A program made the translations under genes and the position numbers. A stretch of DNA of 49,436 bases from contig CALAYC010000074.1 in the NCBI GenBank assembly GCA_937894935.1, forward strand, positions 1-49,436. The letters run 5' to 3'. Each line of letters begins with the position of its first letter. The first letter of the stretch is position 1. The DNA is from an uncultured Verrucomicrobiota bacterium (GTDB taxonomy: Bacteria > Verrucomicrobiota > Verrucomicrobiia > Limisphaerales > JADLHS01). Positions 1 through 9,100 of the stretch are shown in pieces. Under the pieces are notes generated by a model, which was not told the origin of the DNA, made no database searches, and saw nothing but the letters and a program-made list of their open reading frames with translations.

Positions 1-1688
1 AGGTTCACGACGAAATCGTTCAACTCGCGGAAGGTGGCGCGCTTGATGTTTTGAAATTGTTCAACGCAACGTTTGCGGACGTCGGCGACGCGCTCAACGG
101 CTTCGCGTTGCAAGCGACGCACCTTGTCGAATTCATCCACAGCCTTGTCCGCGGCTTCGCGCACGCCGCGCAACGCCGCATCCACGCCGAAACCTTCCGG
201 ACTCGACAGCCACGGATACGAATCCAGAATCGCGCTGCAGCGCTTGACGAGGTCGGTGTAGAGTTCTGCGTAAGGATTTTCCTTTCGCACGAGCGTCATC
301 ACTTCGTTGCACTCGGCAAGACAACGCACGACTTCCTTGTTGCCGACCTGATACAGGAACGCGTCCTTCTTGCCCGCGGGTTCGTAGCCCGGTTGATGAA
401 ACGGCGTCTGCCGCAGTTGAATCATGTGATGCTTCTGCGGCTCGGCTTCCGCGCGGAACAAAAGCAGATGCCCGTTTGGGAACAACGAGAAGCCGTTACA
501 ACTGACGCGCTCTTCGACCTTTTGCGCGATGAGGCGATAGGGCATCAGTGCGTAATCGCCGGTCAACCGGTTGTAGAACACATAGAGCACGTCTTCGCCG
601 TTCGGCGCGTGAACCACGCGCTCGATGACCATGTTCGTGTCTTTGCTCTCGAACTGTTTCAGTTCGCCAGTGGCGAGATAATAACCGTCAGGAAAAATCA
701 GGCCGTGTTCTTCGGGCAACAACACGCAGGATTGACCGATGGAATCCACGCGCACGGCGGTTTGCTGTTTCTCATTAAAAATGAAATAGCGCGCAGTCTG
801 TTCCTTGTACGGACGAATCTTCAGCAGAATCAAATGACCGACGATGCCGTAAGCGATTTCGGCGTCGTCCACCTTTTGATATTTGTCATCCACGGGTTCG
901 GCGTAAATGCCTTCGCCGGTCGCGGTGTTGTCTTCAACCTTGATGGTGAGATCGCCGCCGACGCATTCGACGAAGACGCGGTCTTCAATCGAAACATGCG
1001 GATGATCGCCGTAGCGATAGGATTCGCGATCGGGCGTTTGCCAGCGGAATTGATGCGCGGGCGGATAGGCGATGCGGCGATATTCCGCTTCCGCGCGCCC
1101 ATCCACGAATTTCAAATTACCGTCATTGAACGCCCATTTGAACACGGCGAAATCGTTGATTCCTGTGCCGGTGGCGAACTTCATGTAAAGCTTGCCATCA
1201 ATGACCGAGAATTTTCGAAACGCCGTTTTTTCGTAAACGTTGTAGAGCCGCTTGAAATCGAGGAGGAATTGTTTGTCGTTGAGCAGGTCGAGACTGTCTT
1301 CTTTGAACGCGCCGGACTCTTCGTCGCGTTTGTAAATGGCGAACACGTCCGTCAGCTCCATTTCTTTCTTCAATCCGAACTGGACGTTGAACCCGAACAG
1401 GAATCGCCCGTTGCCAAGCTGAATCATGTCGCGCGGAACGCAATTGTGCGCGGTGACGATGCGATCCGCCTGGAGCAGTTTGTATTCGATTGTGCCAAAA
1501 ACCTCCGCGCGACGCGCGTCGAGCTTCGCCATGCATTCGCGAAGCGTCGCACCCTGCGTGTTCAGCCGCTGGCGAATGATCTCATACGTCGCGCTGCCGA
1601 GCGTCTGCGCGGTGGACGACGCGGCAGTGGCAGGCGCAGGAGCGCTCTCGGGCGGCGGAGCGGGATTTGGTTCTGGGGCGTCGGCCAT
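1..1688 (-). CDS. DUF3686-type DNA repair ATPase, N-terminal part (cut by window edge)
   Basis: The minus strand is open from an ATG at 1686-1688 to the left edge, about 562 codons. The translation starts MADAPEPNPAPPPESAP, a Pro/Ala-rich disordered leader, and continues as a globular region with LGSATYEIIRQRL near residue 35 and CVPRDMIQLGNGRFLFGFNV near residue 85. It then gives a beta-rich stretch with FVECVGGDLTIKVEDN and ends in a charged helical region (VDEFDKVRRLQREAVERVAD). This matches my knowledge of the large bacterial 'DNA repair ATPase' family whose N-terminal half is DUF3686 and whose AAA+ domain lies further downstream. The ATPase motifs would be off the left edge, so enzymatic activity is inferred. 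It is the last gene seen of a minus-strand set with the lipoprotein (28 bp upstream) and the flotillin-like gene, an association that suggests envelope-stress rather than classical repair work. Confidence 0.75.
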   Translation of the reverse strand, partial: MADAPEPNPAPPPESAPAPATAASSTAQTLGSATYEIIRQRLNTQGATLRECMAKLDARRAEVFGTIEYKLLQADRIVTAHNCVPRDMIQLGNGRFLFGFNVQFGLKKEMELTDVFAIYKRDEESGAFKEDSLDLLNDKQFLLDFKRLYNVYEKTAFRKFSVIDGKLYMKFATGTGINDFAVFKWAFNDGNLKFVDGRAEAEYRRIAYPPAHQFRWQTPDRESYRYGDHPHVSIEDRVFVECVGGDLTIKVEDNTATGEGIYAEPVDDKYQKVDDAEIAYGIVGHLILLKIRPYKEQTARYFIFNEKQQTAVRVDSIGQSCVLLPEEHGLIFPDGYYLATGELKQFESKDTNMVIERVVHAPNGEDVLYVFYNRLTGDYALMPYRLIAQKVEERVSCNGFSLFPNGHLLLFRAEAEPQKHHMIQLRQTPFHQPGYEPAGKKDAFLYQVGNKEVVRCLAECNEVMTLVRKENPYAELYTDLVKRCSAILDSYPWLSSPEGFGVDAALRGVREAADKAVDEFDKVRRLQREAVERVADVRKRCVEQFQNIKRATFRELNDFVVN

Positions 1689-1716
1689 GAAATTTGATCA
1701 GATTTGCCAGTTTTGA

Positions 1717-2262
1717 CTACTTATCCTTTTCCTTCTCGGCGTCTTCAATCTTCTGCCTTGCAGCGCGAAATTTTCCATCAAAGTCGCCCATATTCGGCAT
1801 CTCCTGGAAGAACTCTGCAACCGCCGACATTTGCTTCTTATAAGCATTCACAGTGCGAGTGCTGGCGGGCCGCACCTCGCCTGAGAGCGCGCGGGTAAAC
1901 ACCTCCAATTCTTTTGTTTCAGGATGCGTCGCAATTATGGTCTCAAAAACACCGTCTCCGTCGTCATCGCCGTCGGATAACACAATTTCCCCGTTCACCA
2001 GATAGGTTCGCGCGCTTACTCGCATTACACCGTTTGTGTCGGCCCGGCTATAAACCATCAGGATCTTTGCATTACCGCGGTAAAATGTTTCCATGCGAGA
2101 GTCCGCCCGCCCATCCTTATCGCGATCAAGCTCGGTTACTTTGGTTGTGATTTCTCCATCTGCCGCCGTAACAGACTTCTTCGTTTGATCTTCGTTGCCT
2201 GAATGCGACACACGACAACCAACCAAGCAAACCAACAAGCTTAGAATCGTGATGGTTTTCAT
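1717..2262 (-). CDS. small lipoprotein with Asp-rich calcium-binding-like loops
   Basis: The start at 2262 is preferred over an upstream in-frame ATG because it begins directly with a lipoprotein signal, MKTITILSLLVCLVGC, where LVGC is the lipobox and C16 the lipidation site. The mature part has two EF-hand/FG-GAP-like acidic loops, DRDKDGRADS and DGDDDGDGVFET, which can bind calcium, followed by a charged C-terminal helix ending in KIEDAEKEKDK. Length is 181 aa. No enzymatic motif is visible and I do not recognise a named family. It sits 28 bp before the DUF3686 ATPase and downstream of the flotillin gene on the same strand, but a repeat element separates it from the latter, so co-transcription with flotillin is uncertain. 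Confidence 0.8.
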   Translation of the reverse strand: MKTITILSLLVCLVGCRVSHSGNEDQTKKSVTAADGEITTKVTELDRDKDGRADSRMETFYRGNAKILMVYSRADTNGVMRVSARTYLVNGEIVLSDGDDDGDGVFETIIATHPETKELEVFTRALSGEVRPASTRTVNAYKKQMSAVAEFFQEMPNMGDFDGKFRAARQKIEDAEKEKDK

Positions 2263-2288
2263 GCTCGTTACTGGCGGATGATGTAACA

Positions 2289-2487
2289 CTCGCCCTCTTG
2301 CCAGCCCTCTCTCCCAGGAGAGGGAGAAACACTCGCCGCGGCCCTTGCATTTGAAAACCGCAGGTCCTGCGCTGCGTCATTCCGAAAACCACCAAGGCGC
2401 GGCGACAGACACGTTGGTCGATAATCAATTAAGGAGCGTCGCTCGTCACACCCTCTCCCTGAGAGAGTGGGCCGGGGTGAGGGCGAG
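2289..2487. repeat. REP/MITE-like intergenic repeat with 9-bp terminal inverted repeats
   Basis: The outer arms CTCGCCCTC (2289-2297) and GAGGGCGAG (2479-2487) are perfect 9-bp inverted repeats. Inside are two REP-type hairpins: CCCTCTC/GAGAGGG at 2305-2324 with a six-base loop, and CTCTC/GAGAG at about 2452-2465 followed by GCCGGGGTGAGGG. No open frame of coding character is present. The layout (two GC-rich hairpins inside a roughly 200-bp unit) resembles a bacterial interspersed mosaic element or a small non-autonomous transposon. It fills most of the 266-bp gap between the flotillin-like gene and the lipoprotein gene. Confidence 0.65.
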
Positions 2488-2528
2488 CGTTCAACTAACT
2501 CGGCTGGTGCATTCACGCCCACGGCCAA

Positions 2529-4703
2529 TTACGCCTTCACCGTCGCCTTGTCCGCCAACACCGCACTCGCCATTACATCGCTCAATCCACTTTCCTTTGC
2601 CATGGCGTGGGCGGATTTGAGCACGGATTGCAACGCGCTGTCTTTGGACGACGCGATCATTTTTCCGAGCAACGCGGCGACGGTCAGGTTTTTCAAGTCT
2701 TCGGTTTTGATGCCGAAATCTTTCACCCATTGTGCAAGTTGCGATTTGAAATAATCCGGGTCGCCGTTGAAGAACGTGTTCTTGATGTCGGACAACGTGT
2801 CGCTGTTGGCAACGAGACGATCCACGGACTTCCCGCTGCCCACCGCGCGGACGATCTTCTCGAAGAAGTCGTTCTCGCCGCCGACGATGTCAATTTTCGC
2901 AGCCTTGAGCGCCTCGCCGACCACTTCCGAGTGGGCGCGGGCGATGTCGCGATTGACATTGATGGCCGCGAGTTCGACGTCGCGTTCTTTGTTGAGACGC
3001 AAGCGGAATTCCTCGTGTTGTTGGCCCGCTTCGTGGAGCAGCTTCATTGCTTTGGCTTTTTCCTCAATGGATTTCGCTTCGGCGAGGCCCTTGGCTTCGA
3101 TGCCAGCGGCCACGGCGAGTTCGCGATCTTTCGTTCCTTCGGCTTCGGCAGCAGCCTGGATTTCGGTCACCTTGGCGTGTGCGTCGCCGCGAACCTGTTC
3201 AACTTCGGCTTCGGCCAAACCAACGGCCTTGATCGCTTCGGCGTCTGCTTTCTTCGCACTGGCTTTGGCGGTGATAACTTTGGCTTCGGCAAGACCGCGC
3301 GCGGCTTCCTGCGCGGCGATACCTTCGGCTTCCTGTTCCATGGCGATGCGTTTCTTCTCGCTGGCCTTGGCTTCAGCGTCGGCGATGGTTTGCAACCGTT
3401 CCGCTTCACGCAACGCGGCTTCGCGAGCCGCTTCGGCAGCCGTAATCAACTTGATCTTCTCGGCCTCGGCGAGATTGCGGTCCGCTTCCTTCTGCGCTTC
3501 GGACGCCACGACCTTCTCGACCTGACCTTTCTTCGCAATCATCTCGGCTTCGATGAGTGTGACTTCGCGGACGCGTTCGGCGGTCATGCGCGCTTCGATG
3601 TTGGTCTTCTCCTCCTCTTGCTGCACGACGGCCTTTTGCTCGGCCACAACAACAGCCTTCTTGCGTTCCACTTCGACGGCGGCTTCGGCGACTTTTACTT
3701 CCTTGTCCATTTCGGCGAGCGACACGGAACGTTCGCGGCGCACTCGTGCCTCTTCGCCTTCCTGCACGGCTTCCTGTTCAAGGCGTTGTTTTTCCTTGGT
3801 GACGGTGAACTGCCGTTCCTGCACGGCGCGATTCATGTCCTCGGTGCGGAGACGAATGGCTTCCTCGGCTTCAAGCCGCTTGGCTTCCACTTCCTGCCGG
3901 CGAGCCTCAATGACTTTGCGCGCTTCGGCCTCTTCGTTGGCTTTGATTTCGGTGATGGCGCGAGTTTGTTTGGCTGTGTCTTCTTCGTTGCGGCGCTTCT
4001 GTTCGCGCTTGGCAATGTCCGCGTCGGCATTTTCTTTTTCAATCTGCACGCTGGCGCGTTGGGTGTGTTCGTTCGCAATGACGCGTTCGTGCTGCGTAAT
4101 CTGCGTGATCTTCTTGATGCCCTCGGCGTCGAGCACGTTATTGGGGTCGTGCTGATCCAGCGGCGTCTGTTCGAGATAATCAATCGCCACGTCCTGCAGC
4201 AGGAACCCGTCGAGATCTTTGCCGATGGTGTTTTGAATGTTGTCGCGGAACTTGATGCGTTCGGTGAACAACTCATGAAATTCCATTTGTTTACCAGCGG
4301 TTTTGAGCGCTTCGGAAAATTTCGCTTCGAAGAGTTCACGCAGTTGGCTGGGATCGGACACGCGTTCGGGCGTGAGCATCTGGGCGACCTTGCGCACGCT
4401 TTCTTCCGTGGCTTCGACGCGAATATAAAATGCGACGGTGATGTCAGCGCGGATATTGTCTTTGCAAACCAGACCGTCTTTGCCTTTGCGGGAGATCTCC
4501 AGTTTCTTCACGGAGATGTCCATGATGTGATAGGTCTGCACGAGCGGGACGCGGATCATCCAATCGAACGAGACCTTCAAACCGCCCCAACCGGTTTTGA
4601 CGCCGGCGCGACCGGGTTGAATTTTGCGAATGCAAAGTAAGCTGACTGAGCAAACGGTAAGGACGACAAGGATTGCGCCGATAATGAGGATGGTTTCGAA
4701 CAT
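2529..4703 (-). CDS. flotillin-like SPFH/band 7 membrane scaffold protein
   Basis: The 724-aa protein begins with a single hydrophobic segment (MFETILIIGAILVVLTVCSV) that anchors it in the membrane. An SPFH/band 7 domain follows (about residues 30-210; markers RAGVKTGWGG, DNIRADITVAFYIRV, LLQDVAIDYLEQTPLD). Next is a very long Glu/Ala/Lys/Arg-rich coiled coil (about 215-600) with flotillin-style repeats such as GLAEAK and AEAEK. The C-terminal tail has VGGENDFFEKIVRAVGSGKSVD near 625. Flotillins organise membrane microdomains and oligomerise through the coiled coil. This is longer than typical FloT (about 500 aa) because of the extended coil. Large bacterial homologues of the YqiK type are the closest match I know. 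It is probably the first gene of the minus-strand set with the lipoprotein and DUF3686 ATPase. Confidence 0.88.
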   Translation of the reverse strand: MFETILIIGAILVVLTVCSVSLLCIRKIQPGRAGVKTGWGGLKVSFDWMIRVPLVQTYHIMDISVKKLEISRKGKDGLVCKDNIRADITVAFYIRVEATEESVRKVAQMLTPERVSDPSQLRELFEAKFSEALKTAGKQMEFHELFTERIKFRDNIQNTIGKDLDGFLLQDVAIDYLEQTPLDQHDPNNVLDAEGIKKITQITQHERVIANEHTQRASVQIEKENADADIAKREQKRRNEEDTAKQTRAITEIKANEEAEARKVIEARRQEVEAKRLEAEEAIRLRTEDMNRAVQERQFTVTKEKQRLEQEAVQEGEEARVRRERSVSLAEMDKEVKVAEAAVEVERKKAVVVAEQKAVVQQEEEKTNIEARMTAERVREVTLIEAEMIAKKGQVEKVVASEAQKEADRNLAEAEKIKLITAAEAAREAALREAERLQTIADAEAKASEKKRIAMEQEAEGIAAQEAARGLAEAKVITAKASAKKADAEAIKAVGLAEAEVEQVRGDAHAKVTEIQAAAEAEGTKDRELAVAAGIEAKGLAEAKSIEEKAKAMKLLHEAGQQHEEFRLRLNKERDVELAAINVNRDIARAHSEVVGEALKAAKIDIVGGENDFFEKIVRAVGSGKSVDRLVANSDTLSDIKNTFFNGDPDYFKSQLAQWVKDFGIKTEDLKNLTVAALLGKMIASSKDSALQSVLKSAHAMAKESGLSDVMASAVLADKATVKA

Positions 4704-4904
4704 AACCTGATTTAGCTGATTGTTTCACCCCGGCTCGATGCGTTGCTTCTGAACACAACAGGCTTCGCGCGCTACACATTTTCCGGAACAGCGACTTGGT
4801 TATCAAAAGCGCGAAAGCGAAGCCAATACAATTCCCGGACGATTTTGCAGTGCGGCGAAGAATCGAGAACGCTGAAAGTCGAGCAACGAGAGCCGCAGCA
4901 AAAT

Positions 4905-4990
4905 AGTTTTACGCGAAGGCGCGAATTGGCGTGCAAATCCAGGCGAATGAAATTCATTCGCGTTCATTAGCGTCCATTCGCGTAAAAACT
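4905..4990. repeat. 86-bp palindromic element with nested inverted repeats
   Basis: The outer arms are AGTTTTACGCGAA (4905-4917) and TTCGCGTAAAAACT (4977-4990), complementary except for one extra A. An inner palindrome GCGAATGA-AAT-TCATTCGC lies at 4943-4961. Its right half is a degenerate 10-bp tandem repeat: ATTCGCGTTC, ATTAGCGTCC, ATTCGCGTAA. It lies in the 353-bp space between the divergent flotillin and trpS genes. The rest of that space (4704-4904 and 4991-5056) shows no gene or convincing promoter. The symmetry suggests a small mobile palindrome rather than an operator, because it is too long and GC/AT-patterned for a single protein site. Confidence 0.55.
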
Positions 4991-5056
4991 GGCTTCATTT
5001 CTGATGTGAATTTTTCCGGCTTTCCTGGATTCGGAACGGACAGCTATGCTGCGGTC

Positions 5057-6019
5057 ATGCGAATTTTGTCCGGCATTCAACCTTCAGGCACGCTGCATCT
5101 CGGAAATTATTTCGGGATGATGCGGCCCGCGATCGAACTGCAAAATCAGGGTGAGGCGTTTTATTTCATTGCGGACTATCACTCAATGACATCGCTGTTC
5201 GACGCAGAACAGCGGCGACAGAACACGCTCAACGTAGCGCTCGATTTTCTGGCGTGTGGATTGGATCCGCAGCGTTCGGTGTTCTTCAAACAATCGGACG
5301 TGCCGGAAGTCTGTGAATTGTCATGGCTGCTCTCAACGTTGACGCCGATGGGATTGTTGGAGCGCGCGCATTCGTTCAAAGATAAATCGGCGAAAGGGAT
5401 TCCGATTAATCACGGTCTGTTTGCTTATCCGGTGCTGATGGCGGCGGACATTCTGATTTACGATTCGAACATCGTTCCGGTCGGTCAGGATCAGAAACAA
5501 CACGTCGAGATGACGCGCGATATCGCGATTAAGTTCAACGAAGCGTATGGCCAGACGTTTGTGATTCCTGAACCGCAGATTCGCGGGGATGTTGCCAAAG
5601 TGCCGGGCATTGATGGCGAGAAAATGAGCAAGAGCTACGGCAACACGATTGAAATCTTTGGCGACGAAAAGACGCTGCGCAAAAAAGTCATGGCGCTGAA
5701 GATGGACAGTCGCACGCCCGCCGAACCCAAGCCCGATGCTGATAAAAACCTCGCGATTCAGTTGCTCAAGGTGATTGATGCGAATGTTGGCAAGGAGTGG
5801 GAGGAAAAATTACGCGCGGGTGGCTTGGGCTATGGCGATTTGAAGAAGAAGTTGTTCGAGGTGTATTGGGAACATTTCTCTGCCGCGCGCGCCAGGCGGG
5901 GGGAACTGGTCGCGAACTTAGATTACGTGAACAAAGTGTTGGCTGACGGTGCCGCCAAAGCGCGGGCCAAGGCGACGGAAGTGCTGAAGCGCGCCCGGAA
6001 GGCGAGCGGGTTGGAGTGA
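5057..6019 (+). CDS. trpS: tryptophan--tRNA ligase
   Basis: Charges tRNA-Trp with tryptophan (ATP-dependent, class Ic synthetase) in the cytoplasm. The start at 5057 gives MRILSGIQPSGTLHLGN, the exact N-terminus expected for TrpS. The open frame reaches 42 codons further upstream, but that part is repeat-derived. The HIGH-type signature is PSGTLHLGN (residues 9-17) and the second ATP-binding signature is KMSKS (189-193). PVGQDQKQHVEMTRDIA is the tryptophan-pocket helix region. At 320 aa it is close to the family norm (about 330). It is single-gene, divergent from the flotillin gene and convergent with the glycosidase gene. Confidence 0.97.
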   Translation: MRILSGIQPSGTLHLGNYFGMMRPAIELQNQGEAFYFIADYHSMTSLFDAEQRRQNTLNVALDFLACGLDPQRSVFFKQSDVPEVCELSWLLSTLTPMGLLERAHSFKDKSAKGIPINHGLFAYPVLMAADILIYDSNIVPVGQDQKQHVEMTRDIAIKFNEAYGQTFVIPEPQIRGDVAKVPGIDGEKMSKSYGNTIEIFGDEKTLRKKVMALKMDSRTPAEPKPDADKNLAIQLLKVIDANVGKEWEEKLRAGGLGYGDLKKKLFEVYWEHFSAARARRGELVANLDYVNKVLADGAAKARAKATEVLKRARKASGLE

Positions 6020-6034
6020 GGTAAGCGGGATTTA

Positions 6035-6074
6035 CGCGAACTTCACTGAGTTTGGTGAATCAGTTCCGTTCGCG
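6035..6074. repeat. inverted repeat between convergent genes
   Basis: CGCGAAC (6035-6041) and GTTCGCG (6068-6074) are a perfect 7-bp pair that encloses a second hairpin, TTCAC/GTGAA (6042-6059). It lies in the 103-bp gap between the ends of trpS and the glycosidase gene. There is no U-tract, so a factor-independent terminator is doubtful, but position and symmetry allow a bidirectional transcript end or a small palindromic repeat. Confidence 0.45.
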
Positions 6075-6122
6075 ATGATTGGCGTAGTTCGCATCGAAGT
6101 GATTTTGGTTTGATGCGGGAAA

Positions 6123-9100
6123 TTATTTCATCTCGATCAGGTCACCGACGAAGACGCGATAATCTTTGATGCGACCGCCGCCGGCACTTTGACGTGGGAC
6201 GTAACGGAAGCCGGAAATCGTTTGGGTGCTGCCGAGATTCAGGATCAACCGATGTGGATGATTCGGCTTCGCGTTCTGCCATTCGCTGTGCCAGAAGTTG
6301 GCGGTCTGTCCATCAATCGCATTTTCTGCCGTGCCGTCTTCGCCGATGCGTTCTTCGCTGCTCACGTAAGCAATCGTCCAATTGTTGCGCGCGAGCGGTT
6401 TGCCGCTGGCGTCGAGTAAATCCAATTCCGCGACGGCGGCGTAAGGTTGATTGTCATGCGCGTTCTGAGATTCCAGGCAGAAAAATTTTCCCCGCGCCAG
6501 TTGCGCAAACTTAACTTCCTGTGCGCTGCTGCCAGCGGCGAATGTCCCGGTGTGTGTTGGAGCAATGCCGGTTAATTTCAACGTGACCTCAGCGCGGTGG
6601 CTTCGGGCGAAGTCCAGTTCGGGTCGCAGTTGATCGAGAATCGGCGTGGCGAGGCCGGCAATTTCGGCACTAGTCGGTCCAATCAAATCCCAGATGATGA
6701 TTTCGTTTTTGCCGGGTTTGAGCCAGCAGCCGGGAATGTAGGCGGTTTGGGTCGGGCCGATGTTCCAGAAACGCGCCAGGCAATGACCATTCACCCACAC
6801 GACGCCTTTGCCCCAAGTGCGGAGGTCGAGGAAGGTGTCGCCGGGCTTTTCGATTTCAAACATCCCGCGCCAGAAAGCGGGGAAACACCCTTCGACTGCG
6901 TGGCCGGCTGCAATTGAAAGGGCATTCGTGTTGCCGCTGGCTGTGAGGTTTGGTGCAGCCGAATAGTTTAATGTTGCCAGCATGTTTTGATTGAACGACA
7001 GGTTGAACACCTGCCAGCCTTTCAAAACTTCGCCGCCAAGTTTCAACGGTGCAATCAAACCTTTCGGATCCTTCATTTCTGGGCCGAAATTCACGCGCCC
7101 CATCGGCTCTACGAGGATATCGAGTTGAGCCGTGTTAGTGCGGGCGGGCAAGTTAAGCTTCGCCTTGCCGCTGCGCCGATCCATCACGCCGATGCGTTCG
7201 CCATCCAAAAACACAAAGCCGAAATCCTTGATCGCCGCCGCTTCGAGCGTGGTGGCCGGCCCAGCAGGAATCGTCGTGCGATAGAGAATGCAGCCGAAGC
7301 CTTGATCGTATTTTTCCATCGATTGCGGCTGTTCATCGTGAATCGGCGTTGGAAGATTTTTGAAAATGGGCGCGACCGACGAAAGCGTGACTGGTGCGAA
7401 ACTGATGACCGGATTTTTTGCCGGTGGTTCGGGAATAGTTTCACCGGGATTCAAGTAGCGAGAGAACAGCTCGCGCGTTTTGAAAAACTTGTCAGTGGTC
7501 CAACCGGCTTCGCTGATGGGCGCGTCGTAGTCGTAGCTCGATGTGTCCGGCTTGAATGGGCGATCGCAGCCCGCCCACAGGCCAAACGTCGTGCCGCCGT
7601 GCGCCATATAGATGCTGAATGAGGCGTTGTGTTTCAGCATGTATTCGAGGTCGGCGAGATATTTCCCGGTGTTGCCTTTATGATGCGGCGCGCCCCAGGT
7701 GTCGAACCAACCCGGATAAAATTCACCGCACATGAGCGGGCCTTTGCCTTCCGGCAAAATCTGTCGCAACGCTTTGAATGCGGCCGCCGGATCGGAACCG
7801 AAGTTCACCACGGGAAACAGATCGTCGCGATAACCGTCTTTAAGATTCCAGACGGGATTGCACGCGAACAGTGGCACATCGAAACCGGCGTCAATAAACA
7901 CCTGTCGGAGTTCACCCATGTATTCGGCGTCCTTGCCATAAAAGCCGTATTCGTTTTCAACCTGCACCATGAGAATCGGTCCGCCGCGCGTGATTTGCAG
8001 CGGGCCGAGGACGCGAGCGACTTCATTCAGATAGCGTTTAGCGGCGTTGAGATAGCGCGGGTCGCGCGAGCGGAGTTGGATATCGTCGTGTTTCAGTAAC
8101 CACCAGGGTGTGCCGCCCATTTCCCATTCGGCGCAGGCGTACGGCCCGGGACGCAAAATGACCCACAGGCCTTCTTCCTGCGCGATGCGACAAAACTCCG
8201 CAGCGTCCGCTTCGCCGGACCAATTGAATTCGCCGGGCCGCGGCTCGTGCAGATTCCAAAAGAGATAGGCGCAAACCGTGTTCAGGCCCATCGCTTTCGC
8301 CATTTGCAGACGATGTCGCCAGTATTCCGGTGGAACGCGCGGCGCGTGAATTTCACCGCATCGAATGAGGAACGGTTTGCCATCGAGCAGAAAATCGTTC
8401 GGGCCAATGGCGAAAGTGTGTTTGGCGGCCGTGCTGGTTTTGGCTTCGGTTTGTTTCTGATTGGCGGCATTGGATGAGTTCGGCGACCGGCGTTCGGGGA
8501 ACGACCAGTTGTCCTGCCATTCGATGCGCGGTTGACCGTTGGCTTCGAAACGCAGGGGAAACCAGATGTAACGCGAGTCAGGCAGATTGGTGGAATTCCA
8601 GCGATCCGCCATGAACAGATAAGTGTCTGGCAAGCCATGTACCGGTTGCACGTAAGTGCTCTGCGAGTGATAGGACAATTCGGCATCTGCACCGCGCCAC
8701 GGATTTTCCAGTTCGCGCCATGGACCGAGAATATTTTCTGCAACACCAGAACGTGCGGCGTTTGGTTCCCAACCGGTGCAGCCTGATGCGATAAGATAAT
8801 ATTTGCCGTTTCGTTTGAACACAGCGGGCGCTTCCATGGAGCGGCCGGGGAAAATGCGAACGTAGATGCCGGAGGGTTTGAGATAATCGTCGCTTAACAA
8901 CGCCACGTGCATTGTTGCGTTTTCTTCGGAGGAATAAAACCAATACGCTTTACCGTCGTCGTCCTGAAACAGCGTCATGTCGCGCGCCATTTGTCCGCCT
9001 TCGAAATCGCGAGCGAGATAATTTGACGGGTGTGCGCGTTTATCGGCGGCAGTAGCGTTTTGTGGCCAGATGCCGGCGTGCGGTCGAATACTGCCGAGGT

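Noticed and set aside
51..1697. 548-codon open frame on the plus strand
   Set aside because: It is the mirror of the DUF3686 ATPase on the minus strand; its product shows the His/Phe/Arg-rich bias of an antisense frame and no domain.
2607..4640. 677-codon plus-strand frame rich in Phe and Gly
   Set aside because: Antisense of the Glu/Ala/Lys-rich coiled coil of the flotillin-like gene, which explains both its length and its composition.
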